Of a DNA stretch of 21,652 bases, positions 1 to 7,878 are shown piece by piece; the stretch's first letter is position 1; every line of letters starts with the position of its first letter. The DNA comes from Chloroflexota bacterium. Its GTDB lineage: Bacteria; Chloroflexota; Limnocylindria; Limnocylindrales; CSP1-4. The notes under the pieces are model-generated. The model ran no database searches, was not told the origin of the DNA, and saw only the letters and a program-made list of their open reading frames with translations. The position numbers and the translations under genes are program-made. Where the stretch lies: positions 1-21,652 of the forward strand of contig DAIERN010000004.1 in assembly GCA_027346765.1 (NCBI GenBank), written 5' to 3'.

Positions 1-1191
1 TATGCATCCGTCGAACAGCGTGATGATCCGACGTTGCGCGGGCGGCCGGTAGTGGTGGCGTGGCGCGGGCCGCGCTCGGTGGTATGCGCAGCCAGCTACG
101 AGGCGCGCGTGTTCGGCGTGCGCTCGGCCATGCCGCTGCGAACCGCCGCCGCGCTGTGCCCCAGTGCGATCTTCGTGCCGGTCAACGGGCGGAAGTACAG
201 CGAAGCGAGCAAGCAGGTCATGACGATCCTGGGGCGGTTCTCGCCGCTCGTCGAGCAGCTGTCAATCGACGAGGCATTCCTCGACGTGACCGGGACGGAG
301 ACGCTCTACGGCTCAGGCGAGGACGTTGCGCGCCTGCTCAAGACGGCGGTGCACGACGAGACCGGTTTGACAATCTCAGTGGGTGTTGCCGCGAACCGGC
401 TCGTGGCCAAGATCGCTTCCGACCTGAGGAAGCCTGACGGCCTGGTCGTCGTGCCACCCGGGACGGAGCGCGAGTTCCTGGCGCCGCTCCCCATCGAGCG
501 GCTGTGGGGCGTTGGCGCGAGCACGCGCAAGGGCTTGGCCGACTACAACGTGCGCACGATCGGTGATCTGGCCGCGCTGCCGCAGGACGTGCTGGTGCGC
601 CGGTTCGGCAAGCACGGCGGCGATCTCGCGTTGCGCGCTCAGGGCGTGGGCGACACCGTCGTCGGCGGGCATGAGGCGGCCAAGTCGGTCAGCCAGGAGC
701 ACACCTTCGACACCGACACGAACGACTGGGAGTACCTCGAGCAGACGTTGCTGGCGCTGTCGGAAGGCGTCGCACGACGATTGCGCTCGACGCACGTCCT
801 CACATCAACGGTCGCGGTCAAGATTCGCGATACCGATTTCGCGACCGTCACGCGTCAGAAGACATTGCCCGAGCCGACTGATTCGACGGACATCATCTGG
901 CGCACGGCGGTCGCACTGACCAAGAAGGAAGCGAAGGGCAAGGTCCTGCGGCTGCTGGGTGTCGCCGCGACCGGCTTATCCGAGGAAAGCCAGCTGGCGT
1001 TGTTCGGAACCGGTGACGACAAGCGCCACAAGGCACAAGCGGCGGCCGACGAGGTGCGCGATCGCTACGGGTCGAAAGCGATCAAGCGGGCACGACTGCT
1101 CGATGCCAGCGTCAGACCGCCGTTCGAGCGAGATCCGCGCAGGTTGCCGCTGGTAGAACGGCAGGCCAAGCCGGAGAGCGACCGGAGCTAG
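1..1191 (+). CDS. dinB: DNA polymerase IV (Y-family translesion polymerase), 5'-truncated by window edge
   Basis: This is the 3' part of a Y-family polymerase that copies damaged templates. The frame is open from base 1 and reads YASVEQRDDPTLRGRPVVVA, the usual segment just after the N-terminal MDAFFASVEQ block. Only about the first ten residues, including the first catalytic Asp, lie outside the window. Visible family features are the S-Y-E-A-R/fingers block (CAASYEARVFGVRSAMP), the palm catalytic motif SIDEAFLDVTG near base 265, the helix-hairpin-helix region around LWGVGASTRKGL, and KSVSQEHTF at the start of the little-finger domain. The C-terminus is a polar tail with no obvious beta-clamp motif. 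The TTG at 34 is internal and should not be taken as the start. A -10-like element for the next gene overlaps the stop codon. The identification is firm; only the N-terminus is missing. Confidence 0.95.
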   Translation, partial: YASVEQRDDPTLRGRPVVVAWRGPRSVVCAASYEARVFGVRSAMPLRTAAALCPSAIFVPVNGRKYSEASKQVMTILGRFSPLVEQLSIDEAFLDVTGTETLYGSGEDVARLLKTAVHDETGLTISVGVAANRLVAKIASDLRKPDGLVVVPPGTEREFLAPLPIERLWGVGASTRKGLADYNVRTIGDLAALPQDVLVRRFGKHGGDLALRAQGVGDTVVGGHEAAKSVSQEHTFDTDTNDWEYLEQTLLALSEGVARRLRSTHVLTSTVAVKIRDTDFATVTRQKTLPEPTDSTDIIWRTAVALTKKEAKGKVLRLLGVAATGLSEESQLALFGTGDDKRHKAQAAADEVRDRYGSKAIKRARLLDASVRPPFERDPRRLPLVERQAKPESDRS

Positions 1192-1194
1192 GCT
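1189..1194 (+). promoter_or_regulatory. Putative -10 element for a leaderless transcript of the 1202 gene
   Basis: TAGGCT ends 7 nt before the TTG at 1202 and overlaps the dinB stop codon. No convincing -35 was found. The support is the same spacing at other first genes in the window. Confidence 0.35.
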
Positions 1195-1201
1195 GGGGCC
1201 G

Positions 1202-1633
1202 TTGAGCGCGTCCACGAGCGCCCATTTCGCCGAGCTTGAACCGCGTGACACCCTAGCTGTCACGCCGCCGCCGAAGACTGCCTTCAAGCCCGCTGGATCT
1301 GGGCCGTTGACATTCGAACGCCTGTTCGATAGGTTATGTGAACAGATGTTCTATGCCGAGGAGGCGAACACAAAGATGGCAATCGTCCGCGTGACCCCAA
1401 CTGAGATCGACGTCAAGACCGGTCTGTTCGATGGTCGGCCCCATCACATCCGCATCGCCAATGAGCGCGTTCCGGTAATCGAGATCGCCCAGGTGCGCGA
1501 TGAGCTCGCCGCCTACCCGGTGGCGCAGGGGCCGCGGCGCATCTTCGATGTGCGCACGCCGGACGCGCGCCTTCGCCTGGCCTTCGAGAAGCGTGGCCGG
1601 CGGTGGCTGCTGGAGGGTCTTGAGGCCGCCTAG
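1202..1633 (+). CDS. Conserved-looking hypothetical protein, 143 aa
   Basis: I do not recognise this protein. Codon use is typical of the window, with strong third-position G/C in its second half, so I take it as real. The first 30 residues are Pro/Thr-rich and probably disordered. The rest looks like a small alpha/beta domain, with LTFERLFDRLCEQMFYAEE followed by IVRVTPTEIDVKTGLFDGRP and a C-terminal RLRLAFEKRGRRWLLEGL that resembles strand-helix elements. No signal peptide or membrane segment is seen. The TTG start at 1202 is chosen because a -10-like TAGGCT ends 7 nt upstream and there is no Shine-Dalgarno. It lies between dinB and the one-carbon operon and shows no clear functional link to either. 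An internal ATG further down would remove the disordered part and cannot be excluded. Confidence 0.7.
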   Translation: MSASTSAHFAELEPRDTLAVTPPPKTAFKPAGSGPLTFERLFDRLCEQMFYAEEANTKMAIVRVTPTEIDVKTGLFDGRPHHIRIANERVPVIEIAQVRDELAAYPVAQGPRRIFDVRTPDARLRLAFEKRGRRWLLEGLEAA

Positions 1634-1672
1634 CGGCTGGTCGTCAAAACAACCTTTTGGGCGGGCCCGTGC

Positions 1673-1678
1673 GACAAT
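1673..1678 (+). promoter_or_regulatory. Putative -10 element for a leaderless fchA-folD-fhs transcript
   Basis: GACAAT ends 7 nt before the GTG start at 1686. An AT-rich stretch (1645-1660) lies upstream, but no consensus -35 is visible. The same hexamer at the same spacing precedes the minus-strand gene starting at 20221. Confidence 0.4.
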
Positions 1679-1685
1679 CGGCCGC

Positions 1686-2348
1686 GTGGACAGTCCTTTT
1701 GAATCGCTCGCCGGACTGACCCTCACCCAGTTCTCGGATCGCCTCGCGTCAGCTGAACCGGTGCCCGGCGGGGGCAGCGCATCGGCGATCGCGGGCAGCT
1801 TTGCCGCGAGCCTGCTGGCGATGGTCGCCCGGCTCAGCGTCGACCGCCCCAAGTACGCGGCATACCTGACGACGCACGGCCGCGCGCTGGCGACCGGTGA
1901 ACGCGGTCGCACGGTCCTGCTCGAGCTGGCGGATGCCGACGCGCGCGCCTACAGCAGCTTTGCCGCGGCGCGCAAGCTGCCCAAGGAAACGGCAGCGGAA
2001 CAGGCTGGCCGCGACGAGGCCACGCGGGTCGCTGCGCGCGCGTCGAGCGAAGTGCCGCTGACCGTCGTCAGTGAGTGTGCGCGGCTGCTGGATGACATCG
2101 CAGCCATGGCCGGGCGCAGCAATCTCAACGCGGCGAGCGACCTGGAAGTGGCCGCGCGGCTCGCCGCGGCAGCCGCGCGCGGCGCGGCCGCCAACGTGCT
2201 CATCAACCTGCCCATGGTCAGCGACGAGGCGTACGCGGCGACGACTACCGCGACGATCGACGGATTGCTCGACGGCATCGAGCGCAACGCCGCGCTGGTG
2301 TCGGAAATCGTGGGCGGCGGCGGACTGCGCGAGCCAGAATCGGAGTGA
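1686..2348 (+). CDS. fchA: Methenyl-THF cyclohydrolase / formimino-THF cyclodeaminase (FTCD cyclodeaminase-like)
   Basis: This 220-aa protein matches the all-helical FTCD_C/FchA family. These enzymes hydrolyse 5,10-methenyl-THF to 10-formyl-THF or release ammonia from 5-formimino-THF. The hallmark EPVPGGGSASAIAGSFAASL lies at about residues 24-43. The rest is Ala-rich helix, including SSEVPLTVVSECARLLDDI and a C-terminal segment with NVLINLPMVSD, as in the family. Length fits the stand-alone form (about 200-215 aa). GTG at 1686 gives the canonical N-terminus and has a -10-like GACAAT 7 nt upstream. The stop overlaps the folD start (GTGA), so the two are translationally coupled. Sequence alone cannot say which reaction dominates. 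Since ftcD lies about 15 kb away and the neighbouring FolD looks cyclohydrolase-defective, both activities are plausible. Confidence 0.88.
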   Translation: MDSPFESLAGLTLTQFSDRLASAEPVPGGGSASAIAGSFAASLLAMVARLSVDRPKYAAYLTTHGRALATGERGRTVLLELADADARAYSSFAAARKLPKETAAEQAGRDEATRVAARASSEVPLTVVSECARLLDDIAAMAGRSNLNAASDLEVAARLAAAAARGAAANVLINLPMVSDEAYAATTTATIDGLLDGIERNAALVSEIVGGGGLREPESE

Positions 2349-3277
2349 CCGCCGCGCCCCAGGTTGCCGTGCTGCGCTACGACGAGCCGGCGCGCATCCT
2401 CGATGGGCGGCCGCTGGCGAAGCGCATCAGGTCCAACGTTCGGCGCCAGGCAACTACCTTCGGGAAGACCTACGGCTTCCGGCCAGAGCTCGTCGCGGTC
2501 ATGGTCGGCCACCAGGCGGCCTCGAGCGTCTACGTCGGCCAGATCCTGCGCTCATGCTCCGCGGTGGGCATCCCCAGCCGGGTCGTGGAGCTGCCGCGCC
2601 AGACGACCGCCGACGAGCTACGCCGCCGACTAGAGCGGCTCAACAAGGACAGCAAAGTCGCGGGGATCATCGTCCAGCAGCCACTGCCGCGGCACATCCC
2701 GCTCAGCATGCTAACGGACACGATCATGCCGGCCAAGGACATCGACGGCATCCATCCGCTGAACACCGGTTTGATGGCGCTCGGCTACGAAGGGTTCCTA
2801 CCGGCCTGCGCCGAGGCAGCGGTCGAGATCCCCAAGTTCTATGGCTACTCCCTCGAGGGCAAGCGCGCCGTGGTCATTGGTCGGAGCAACGTCGTCGGCA
2901 AGCCGGTGCAGCTGCTGCTCATGCGCGAGCACTGCACGGTCACCGTGTGCCACCGCCGCACGCGCGACCTGACTGCCGAGATCGCCCGGGCTGAGATCGT
3001 CGTCTCCGCCGCGGGATCCGCCGGCCTGGTCACCGGCAACATGCTCCACCCGGGTGCGCTCGTAGTGGATGTCGGCATCAACGTGCGCGACGGCAGGGTG
3101 GTGGGCGACGTCGACTTCGACTCTGCGGTCAAGGTCGCCGCGGCGATCACCCCGGTGCCCGGCGGCGTGGGCCCGGTGACCAACGCCGTACTCATGGAGC
3201 ATCTCATCCGGGCCGCGCGCTGGCAGCAGACGGGCCATCCCATCATCGCCGGCCGCGGCCGCAAGCGCCGGGTTTGA
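2345..3277 (+). CDS. folD: FolD-type 5,10-methylene-THF dehydrogenase, catalytic Lys replaced
   Basis: A 310-aa FolD homologue. FolD normally combines NADP-dependent methylene-THF dehydrogenase with methenyl-THF cyclohydrolase. Visible motifs are ARILDGRPLAKRI near the N-terminus, the substrate loop GIIVQQPLPRHI, KDIDGIHPLNTG, the Rossmann segment VVIGRSNVVGKPVQLLL, and ITPVPGGVGPVTNAVLMEHL near the C-terminus. In the usual Y-x-x-x-K motif the protein reads Y63-V-G-Q-I67, so the Lys (K56 in the human enzyme) is Ile. Mutational work on the human enzyme shows that this Lys is needed for cyclohydrolase activity but not for dehydrogenase activity. The Gln and Asp of the active site (VQ, KDIDG) are kept. 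The N-terminus is about 12 residues longer than usual and the C-terminus ends in a basic GRGRKRRV tail. GTG at 2345 overlaps the fchA stop. Confidence 0.92.
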   Translation: MTAAPQVAVLRYDEPARILDGRPLAKRIRSNVRRQATTFGKTYGFRPELVAVMVGHQAASSVYVGQILRSCSAVGIPSRVVELPRQTTADELRRRLERLNKDSKVAGIIVQQPLPRHIPLSMLTDTIMPAKDIDGIHPLNTGLMALGYEGFLPACAEAAVEIPKFYGYSLEGKRAVVIGRSNVVGKPVQLLLMREHCTVTVCHRRTRDLTAEIARAEIVVSAAGSAGLVTGNMLHPGALVVDVGINVRDGRVVGDVDFDSAVKVAAAITPVPGGVGPVTNAVLMEHLIRAARWQQTGHPIIAGRGRKRRV

Positions 3278-3282
3278 CGGAC

Positions 3283-4974
3283 ATGAAATCGAGCCCCGAG
3301 ATCGCCCGTGCCGCGCGCCTGCGGCCAATCGCTGAAATCGCGCACGAGCTAGGGCTGCGCGACGACGAGCTCGACCTGTACGGCACGTACAAGGCCAAGA
3401 TCCAGCCCGTGGTCTGGGCGCGCATCTGTGACAGGCCGGACGGCAAGGAGATCGTCGTCACCGCGATCACGCCCACGCCGCTGGGCGAGGGCAAGACGAC
3501 GACCACCATCGGTTTGGCGCAGGGCCTGAATCGCATCGGCGTACGCGCCGCGCCCACCATTCGCCAACCCAGCCTGGGTCCCGTGTTCGGTCTCAAGGGC
3601 GGCGCGGCGGGCGGTGGCTACAGCCAGGTCCTGCCTATGGAAGACATCAACATCCACTTCACGGGCGACCTGCATGCCGTCGCCGCGGCGCACAACCTGG
3701 GCGCCGCGTTCCTCGACAACCACCTGTTTCGCGGCAACGCCCTGGGCATCGACCCGGCAACGGTCCGCTGGCCGCGGGTGATCGATGTCAACGACCGCGC
3801 CCTGCGTCGGGTGACGATTGGCCTGGGTGACCAGGCCGGCGTCCGGGAGACCGAGTGGCACATCACCGCCGCGTCAGAGGTGATGGCGATCCTCGCCCTC
3901 GCGACGGACGTCCACGACCTGCGTGCGCGCCTGGGTCGTTGCATCGTGGCCGAGAGCTTTCACGGTGAGCCGGTCACGCTCGAGCAGCTCAAGGTCGCGG
4001 GCGCGATGGCCGTGCTCATGCGCGAGGCGATCAAGCCCAACCTGGTCCAGACGCTCGAGGGCGGCCCGGCGTTCATCCATGCCGGCCCTTTCGCCAACAT
4101 CGCCCACGGTAATTCCTCGGTCGTCGCCGACCGCGTCGCGCTCAAGCTGGTCGACGCGGTCGTTACCGAGGCCGGCTTTGGCGCCGACATGGGCTTCCAG
4201 AAGTTCATCGACATCAAGTGCCGCCTCTCGGGCATAAGACCGGCCGCCGCGGTGATCGTGGCGACGATCCGCGCCCTCAAGATGCACGGCGGGGTGGGCC
4301 ACGTCGTGGCCGGCAAACCCCTCGATGAGGCACTTACCCGGGAAGATCCAGAAGGCGTCCGCCGAGGCTGCGAGAACCTCGCGCAACACGTCGAGATCGT
4401 TCGCGGCTACGGCATCCCGGCAGTCGTGGCGATCAACGCCTTCCCGACCGACAAGCCGTCAGAGGTCGCGGTCGTCGTGGAGGCCGCGCTCGCGGCAGGC
4501 GCTCGCGCGGCCGTGGTCACGGACCACTTCGTGCATGGCGGCGGCGGCGCAGAGGAGCTCGCCAGGGCCGTCTGGGACGCGGCCCAAAGTGACGGCCACG
4601 ACTTCCACTTCCTGTCGCGCGACGCCGCGTCCCTCGAAGAGCGCATCACGCGGATCGCGACGCGCGTCTACGGTGCTGACGGCGTTGATTTCGCGGGTGA
4701 GGCGACCAAGGCGCTGACCGAGTTCGAGCGCCTGGGCTACGGTCACCTGCCGGTGTGCATGGCCAAGACCCAGCTTTCGCTCAGCCACGACCCCGCGCTG
4801 AAAGGCCGGCCCAAGGGTTTCCGCGTGCCCATCCGCGACGCGCGGCTCTTCGCCGGCGCGGGTTTCGTCACCGCTTACTGCGGCGACATGCTGATGATGC
4901 CCGGCCTGCCCTCGCACCCGTCGGGCGAGGACGTCGACATCAACGCTGCCGGCGAGACGGTCGGCCTGTTCTAG
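3283..4974 (+). CDS. fhs: Formate--tetrahydrofolate ligase
   Basis: A 563-aa 10-formyl-THF synthetase, which joins formate to THF using ATP. Family marks are the N-terminal EIARAARLRPIAEIAHELG, the P-loop region PTPLGEGKTTTTIGLAQGL (about residues 64-82), QPSLGPVFGLKGGAAGGGYS, LTGDLHA-type FTGDLHAVAAAHN, EAGFGADMGFQKF, PAVVAINAFPTD and the C-terminal DGMLMMPGLP-type segment GDMLMMPGLPSHPSGEDVD. Length is normal. ATG at 3283 gives the standard short N-terminus. A TTG at 3274 overlapping the folD stop is the alternative and would fit the coupled style of this operon. It closes the fchA-folD-fhs set, which interconverts formate, formyl-, methenyl- and methylene-THF. Its TAG stop interlocks with the TAG of the convergent gene in a shared CTAG, leaving no room for a terminator. 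Confidence 0.96.
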   Translation: MKSSPEIARAARLRPIAEIAHELGLRDDELDLYGTYKAKIQPVVWARICDRPDGKEIVVTAITPTPLGEGKTTTTIGLAQGLNRIGVRAAPTIRQPSLGPVFGLKGGAAGGGYSQVLPMEDINIHFTGDLHAVAAAHNLGAAFLDNHLFRGNALGIDPATVRWPRVIDVNDRALRRVTIGLGDQAGVRETEWHITAASEVMAILALATDVHDLRARLGRCIVAESFHGEPVTLEQLKVAGAMAVLMREAIKPNLVQTLEGGPAFIHAGPFANIAHGNSSVVADRVALKLVDAVVTEAGFGADMGFQKFIDIKCRLSGIRPAAAVIVATIRALKMHGGVGHVVAGKPLDEALTREDPEGVRRGCENLAQHVEIVRGYGIPAVVAINAFPTDKPSEVAVVVEAALAAGARAAVVTDHFVHGGGGAEELARAVWDAAQSDGHDFHFLSRDAASLEERITRIATRVYGADGVDFAGEATKALTEFERLGYGHLPVCMAKTQLSLSHDPALKGRPKGFRVPIRDARLFAGAGFVTAYCGDMLMMPGLPSHPSGEDVDINAAGETVGLF

Positions 4975-5177
4975 AAGGCAGGCCCGGCGAGGGCCAGCGC
5001 AAAGCAGGCGAGCACAAGAACGCCCGCGGCGCCGCCCAGCAGCGCCATACCCCAGGCACGCCAGTCGATGGGACCGAGCGCTGTCTCCGCGTGGCCGTGG
5101 TCATCATCGCTGATCGTGGTGTGGGCATCCATGTGGGTTGCCGGGTCGTGCTCGGCCACCGCGTCGTGGTCGGTCAT
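4971..5177 (-). CDS. Small His-rich single-pass membrane protein at the end of the importer operon
   Basis: This 68-aa protein is of unknown function. The first 45 residues are acidic and His-rich, with His at about positions 4, 10, 15, 19, 27 and 29, in groups such as DHDHGH-like DDDHGH. The last 25 residues form one hydrophobic segment (MALLGGAAGVLVLACFALALA) ending in GPAF. That predicts a C-terminal membrane helix. Its ATG overlaps the stop of the solute-binding gene (ATGA), so it should be co-translated with the importer. Its own stop shares the CTAG with the fhs stop. It could be an accessory subunit or a metal-binding tail protein. The overlap argues that it is a real gene; the function is a guess. 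Confidence 0.6.
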   Translation of the reverse strand: MTDHDAVAEHDPATHMDAHTTISDDDHGHAETALGPIDWRAWGMALLGGAAGVLVLACFALALAGPAF

Positions 5178-6199
5178 GGCAGAAGCTCCATGCTGATCAG
5201 CTGGTCGACGGTCAGGTTAGCTGGGATGTTCGACCCGGGCAGGCCGCGCATGAAGTCGAGCGACTGTGTCCAGCCGGCCTGGTCGATGGCGCCCAGGCCG
5301 TGCGCGTCGGTGTTCGACGAGTGCCACATCTGGATCGTCGCTTGCAGGATCGCCATCTGGGTCTCCCGGTCCGAACCCAGGCTGGGTACCTCCACGATGG
5401 CATCGGCCAGGCCCAGCTCCGGCGAAGCGTCGATCTCGTGCATCGCCCGCACCGTCGCGGCGACGAACGCCATCAACTCATCCTTCTTTGCCGCCAAGGT
5501 GGAAGTGCCAACAACCAGGCCTGGTCCGGGCAGCGGCACAACATCATCGACCGTGAGCTGCGTCGTCGCGAAACCCGCCAGGCGCAGCTGCACCGGCTCG
5601 TTGTTTCTATAAGCGGTCGCGGCCTGGACCTGGCCGTGCTGGAGGGCAACGCCCTGGCCGTAGTCGGGGTAATCGCGCTCGACGATATCGGCGGTGGTAA
5701 GACCGGCCGACGAAAGCAGCGCCTGGAGCATGATCCATGACGAGCCGTAAGGCCCGGGGATGCCGATCGTCTTGCCGCGCAGGTCGGCGACGGCGCTGAT
5801 GCCGCTGTCTGCCGGCGCCATCACGACGTTGGGGAATTGGGCGTAGATGGTCGTGACGTAAACGATCGGGACGCCCTGGCCGACCGCCGGGATCACGCTG
5901 GTGCCATCAGCGATGCCGATGTCGTCGGCACCCTGGGCGATGAGCGTGATCAGGTTCGCGTCATCGCCATTCTGGAAGGTGACGTCGAGCCCGGCGGCCT
6001 CGTAGTAGCCCTGCACCTTGGCCCGGTAGAACGGCGCGAACTGGACGCTGGGGATGTAGCCCAGGCCCACGGTCAGCTTGGTCAGCGGCGGGCTCGTGGG
6101 CGAAGCCGTGGGGCCAGTGGGGCCCGGGGTCGCGCCGGATGGCCCGCAACCTGCGACCAGCACGAGAACCGAGACGACGGCCAGAGAAAGACGACGCAT
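5174..6199 (-). CDS. ribY: ABC transporter solute-binding lipoprotein, NMT1/THI5-like; probable riboflavin-binding RibY
   Basis: A 341-aa NMT1-family binding protein. The N-terminus has a basic start, a hydrophobic core and a lipobox LVAGC with the lipidated Cys at position 18. A Pro/Thr/Ser-rich linker to about residue 40 follows. The binding domain opens with VGLGYIPSVQFAPFYRAKVQ and contains GADDIGIADGTSVIPA, LRGKTIGIPGPYGSSW and the usual second-lobe helices. Such proteins are often annotated as nitrate, taurine or HMP-binding. The FMN riboswitch heading this operon points to riboflavin, as in the RibXY system reported from Chloroflexus. A strong Shine-Dalgarno (GGAGGTAA) precedes the ATG and the permease stops 3 nt upstream. 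It hands substrate to the permease at the outer membrane face. The family is certain; the substrate is inferred from regulation. Confidence 0.85.
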   Translation of the reverse strand: MRRLSLAVVSVLVLVAGCGPSGATPGPTGPTASPTSPPLTKLTVGLGYIPSVQFAPFYRAKVQGYYEAAGLDVTFQNGDDANLITLIAQGADDIGIADGTSVIPAVGQGVPIVYVTTIYAQFPNVVMAPADSGISAVADLRGKTIGIPGPYGSSWIMLQALLSSAGLTTADIVERDYPDYGQGVALQHGQVQAATAYRNNEPVQLRLAGFATTQLTVDDVVPLPGPGLVVGTSTLAAKKDELMAFVAATVRAMHEIDASPELGLADAIVEVPSLGSDRETQMAILQATIQMWHSSNTDAHGLGAIDQAGWTQSLDFMRGLPGSNIPANLTVDQLISMELLP

Positions 6200-6202
6200 G
6201 AT

Positions 6203-6952
6203 TTACCTCCAGGCGCCGACGAGGGCGCGTTCTACGAGCAATACAGCGAGATACAACGTGATGGCGATCAGGACGATCGTCAGCAGCGTCGCGAACATCA
6301 ACGGGTAGTCGAACATCGAGCCGCGCGCGATGTTGATCAGCACGCCCAGGCCCTGGCTGGCGCCGGCCCACTCGCCGACGATCGCGCCGATTACGGCGAG
6401 CGTCACCCCAACGCGCATCCCGCCCAGGATCTGCGGCAGTGCCGCGGGCAGCTCAAGGTGCAGCAGCACCTGCCGGGGCGAGGCGCGGAGACTGCGGCCC
6501 AGCTCCAGCAGGCGCCTATCGACGGATCGGATGCCGACCATCGTCGTCATCGTGACCGGAAAGAACACGATCAGCGCACAGATCACGACCTTGGGCGCCA
6601 GGCCGGGGCCAAGCCACACGACGAGAAATGGCGCCAGGACGAGCACCGGCGTCGCCTGCGCGGCGACGATGTACGGCGAGAGCAGCCGCTCGGCGAGGCG
6701 CGACCGGGCGACGAGGTAGCCGATCCCGACCGCCAGGCCAGCTCCGACCACGAAGCCCAGGAAGATCTCGACCAGCGTTGCCGAGGCGTGCGGCCACATG
6801 GTGCCGTCGAGCCACGCCCCCACAAAGCGGCTGCCGACTTCTTCAGGCGGCGGCAGGAAAACCCCCAGGTTGCCAATCGTCGCGATCAGCTTCCAGGCGA
6901 GCACGAAGACGACAGCCGCGGCGACGACCGGCAGGAAAGTCGAGCGCCGCAT
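6203..6952 (-). CDS. ribX: ABC transporter permease; probable riboflavin importer RibX
   Basis: A 249-aa inner-membrane permease of the binding-protein-dependent family (SsuC/TauC/ThiX type). Hydrophobic segments are seen at the N-terminus (FLPVVAAAVVFVLAWKLIAT), near residue 65 (ATLVEIFLGFVVGAGLAVGI), and then IVAAQATPVLVLAPFLVVWL, VVICALIVFFPVTMTTMVGI, VGVTLAVIGAIVGEWAGA and a C-terminal helix, about six in total. The EAA-type coupling loop is LELPAALPQILGGMRVG at about residues 168-184. Its ATG overlaps the ATPase stop (ATGA), and it ends 3 nt before the lipoprotein start, so ATPase, permease and binding protein form one transcription unit behind the riboswitch. The substrate rests on the riboswitch, not on the permease sequence. 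Confidence 0.85.
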   Translation of the reverse strand: MRRSTFLPVVAAAVVFVLAWKLIATIGNLGVFLPPPEEVGSRFVGAWLDGTMWPHASATLVEIFLGFVVGAGLAVGIGYLVARSRLAERLLSPYIVAAQATPVLVLAPFLVVWLGPGLAPKVVICALIVFFPVTMTTMVGIRSVDRRLLELGRSLRASPRQVLLHLELPAALPQILGGMRVGVTLAVIGAIVGEWAGASQGLGVLINIARGSMFDYPLMFATLLTIVLIAITLYLAVLLVERALVGAWR

Positions 6953-7842
6953 CAGCCGGGCCCGCCGAACGGGTCAAACCATGCCGGCGCGCCGGCGCGC
7001 TCCAGGACGTCGCTCACCGGCGCCGCCGCGGCCTCCTGCGCGGCGATGTCCGCGGGCGAGCCGGATAGATGAGCGCGAATCGTCGTGGCCGCGCGTGAGA
7101 AAGCCGCGGAATCGAGCGCGTCCTCAAGGCGCGGCCGGCCCAACGGCACGGGGACACGCGCGGCCACCCGGCCGGGTCGCGCGGTCAGCACGACGACCTC
7201 GTCGGCCAGGAAGCACGCCTCGGCGATGCTGTGGGTCACGATCAGGATCGTCGTGCCGGTGCGCTGCCAGATCTCCAGCAGCTCGGCGTTGAAGCGCTCG
7301 CGGGTGAGCGCGTCGAGGGCGCTGAACGGCTCGTCGAGCAACAGGATCTTGGGATCGCGCGCGAGCGCCCGGGCGATGGCCGCGCGCTGGCGCATGCCGC
7401 CACTGAGCTGCTGCGGATAGGCGCGGGCGAAGGCGCTCAGCCCCACGAGGTCCAGCAGCGCGCTCGCGCGCTCGCGACGCTCCCCCCGGCTGACGCCGGC
7501 CAATTCGAGCGGGAACGCGACGTTGTCGATGGCCGTGCGCCACGGCAGGAGGCGCGGCTCCTGGAACACGAGGCCCACTCGCTGGTCCGCGTCCGCAACG
7601 CGCTCGCCCGCGATCTCGATCGTGCCGCTGTCAGGTGTCAACAAGCCCGCGACCAGGCGCAGCAGCGTGCTCTTGCCAGAGCCGTTCGGGCCCAGCACGG
7701 CGGTGATGCCGTGCTCCGGCACGTCGAACGACACGTCGTCGAGCACGGTCACCTGCCGCCCGTCAATAACGAAGCGGCGCGATACGTGCTCGAGGCTGAT
7801 TGCGGGCTTGCCCTGGAGCGTGAGTTCGTCCTCCAATGTCAA
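6952..7842 (-). CDS. ABC transporter ATP-binding protein of the FMN-riboswitch-controlled importer
   Basis: This ATPase powers the importer. Motifs are Walker A GPNGSGKST, Q-loop VFQEPRLLPW, signature LSGGMRQRAAIARALA, Walker B KILLLDEPFSALD and the H-loop IVTHSIAEA. The C-terminus carries an extra 60 or so residues after the core, as in SsuB/TauB relatives. The start is unclear. The frame stays open into the riboswitch, but codons upstream of about 7880 are RNA structure. In-frame TTG codons at 7842 and 7836 lack a Shine-Dalgarno. The only good one (GGGAGG, 7880-7885) lies 7 nt before an in-frame ATT at 7872. I give the TTG at 7842 and flag ATT at 7872 as the rival. The stop overlaps the permease ATG. 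The first gene after the aptamer would be directly controlled by FMN. Confidence 0.85.
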   Translation of the reverse strand: MTLEDELTLQGKPAISLEHVSRRFVIDGRQVTVLDDVSFDVPEHGITAVLGPNGSGKSTLLRLVAGLLTPDSGTIEIAGERVADADQRVGLVFQEPRLLPWRTAIDNVAFPLELAGVSRGERRERASALLDLVGLSAFARAYPQQLSGGMRQRAAIARALARDPKILLLDEPFSALDALTRERFNAELLEIWQRTGTTILIVTHSIAEACFLADEVVVLTARPGRVAARVPVPLGRPRLEDALDSAAFSRAATTIRAHLSGSPADIAAQEAAAAPVSDVLERAGAPAWFDPFGGPG

Positions 7843-7878
7843 ATCGGGGGCACGAACCGACTCACGCTGAATCGGCCG

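Noticed and set aside
5837..7072. 411-codon plus-strand frame opposite the importer genes
   Set aside because: Antisense to well-supported permease and binding protein; the translation is full of D, R, Q and H with no domain.
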